Below are positions 49,894-50,365 of a stretch of 50,365 nt of DNA, one piece after another. Source of the DNA: Candidatus Omnitrophota bacterium (GTDB taxonomy: Bacteria > Omnitrophota > Gorgyraeia > Zapsychrales > Aceulaceae); assembly GCA_028693815.1 (NCBI GenBank), contig JAQUUP010000013.1, positions 1 to 50,365 of the forward strand, read 5' to 3'. A program made the position numbers and the translations under genes. The notes beneath the pieces were generated by a model. The model saw nothing but the letters and a program-made list of their open reading frames with translations, was not told the origin of the DNA and did not search any database. Within the stretch, counting starts at the first letter, position 1. Each line of letters starts with the position of its first letter.

Positions 49894-49930
49894 ACCGTAA
49901 AAGCAGAAGTATTTAAAAGAAAGACAGAAA

Positions 49931-50365
49931 ATGAAACAAAGAATAGGTTTTTTATTGATCACGGTTTTTTTAATTCCAAGCATTTGTTTTGCAATTGATG
50001 ATTTTGATTTAGGAGAAATTAATATTTTAGCGAGCCGAAATAGTTTAAACATTTTAGACGTGACACAAGGTGTTTCTGTTGTTACAAGAGAGGATATTGA
50101 ACAATCAACGGCAACATCTGTGCCTGAAATTATTGGGACTCAGAGCGGTATTTTTGTTGCTAATTATTTAGGTAATCCGAAGGGTGTCAATATGGATATT
50201 CGTGGGTTTGGCGAAACAAGCAAAACCAATGTGCTGGTTTTGATTGACGGGCGAAGGACAAACCAGGTTGATCTTTCTGGCGCTGATTGGGGGCAGATTA
50301 GTCTTGATTCGATTGAGCGCATTGAAATTCTAAAAGGCGCTTCAACTGTTTTGTACGGGGACAAT
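49931..50365 (+). CDS. TonB-dependent outer membrane receptor, BtuB-like (3' partial)
   Basis: 145 codons to the window edge. A signal peptide (MKQRIGFLLITVFLIPSICFA) is followed by the TonB-box-like region and plug domain: ILDVTQGVSVVTREDIEQS, IGTQSGIFVANY, VNMDIRGFGETSKTNVLVLIDGRR and IERIEILKGASTVLYGDN. Outer-membrane receptors of this type import large nutrients using TonB energy. The cobalamin riboswitch in its leader suggests a corrinoid substrate. Confidence 0.92.
   Translation, partial: MKQRIGFLLITVFLIPSICFAIDDFDLGEINILASRNSLNILDVTQGVSVVTREDIEQSTATSVPEIIGTQSGIFVANYLGNPKGVNMDIRGFGETSKTNVLVLIDGRRTNQVDLSGADWGQISLDSIERIEILKGASTVLYGDN

Overview
The window is A+T-rich DNA from a Gram-negative (diderm) bacterium. 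Lipoprotein lipoboxes, a LpxL/HtrB-like acyltransferase, a BamE-like lipoprotein, a TonB-dependent receptor and type IV pilin-like proteins all point to an outer membrane. The gene mix (Maf, M48 and DUF192 lipoproteins, YeiH, DoxX/NDH-2, a small carotenoid set, pseudopilins) would suit an uncultured lineage such as Omnitrophota. That placement is an impression from gene content and has not been tested.

Layout. 1-6517 is chromosomal: a Maf C-terminus running in frame into an M48 lipoprotein, a DUF192 lipoprotein, a 7TM-type sensor kinase, dihydrolipoyl dehydrogenase, an AEC transporter, smpB and the tmRNA gene ssrA. 6518-22180 is an integrated island. It starts at the 3' end of ssrA and ends at a second, 22-bp exact copy of that end. 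It carries a tyrosine recombinase, an excisionase-like protein, a prim-pol/helicase, an ORF6N protein, a DUF5659 protein, a phBC6A51/small-terminase-like HTH protein, a divergently transcribed HExxH plus HTH protein, a ClpP/SppA-class protease and about eleven exported proteins or lipoproteins of mostly unknown function. No capsid, portal, large-terminase or conjugation genes were seen. It therefore looks like a satellite or integrated plasmid rather than a complete prophage. Three non-coding signals accompany it: paired 9-bp TGGTGCCCA sites near both ends and before xis, a symmetric cluster of TGTGAC repeats just after the primase, and consensus promoters.

22181-39373 is chromosomal again: small membrane proteins, an acyltransferase, an FKBP-type isomerase with an attenuator-like leader, a MORN-like protein, a three-gene pseudopilin operon, a redox cluster (chromate transporter half, desulfoferrodoxin, membrane protein, DoxX, NDH-2), a carotenoid cluster (crtI, crtB, lycopene cyclase), ilvD, a PIN-PhoH protein and a small 2[4Fe-4S] ferredoxin. 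39500-43242 is a ferrous-iron uptake operon: a DtxR-family regulator, a Fur-FeoA fusion, FeoB and a FeoC-like protein, behind a promoter that overlaps a perfect 14-bp dyad.

43345-50365 holds a frameshifted yeiH, a 1230-residue multi-PAS histidine kinase with a PilZ-receiver protein just downstream (a likely signalling pair), a DUF6580 membrane protein, a cobalamin riboswitch with a terminator and further hairpins, and the start of a TonB-dependent receptor cut by the window edge. The receptor is probably for cobalamin.
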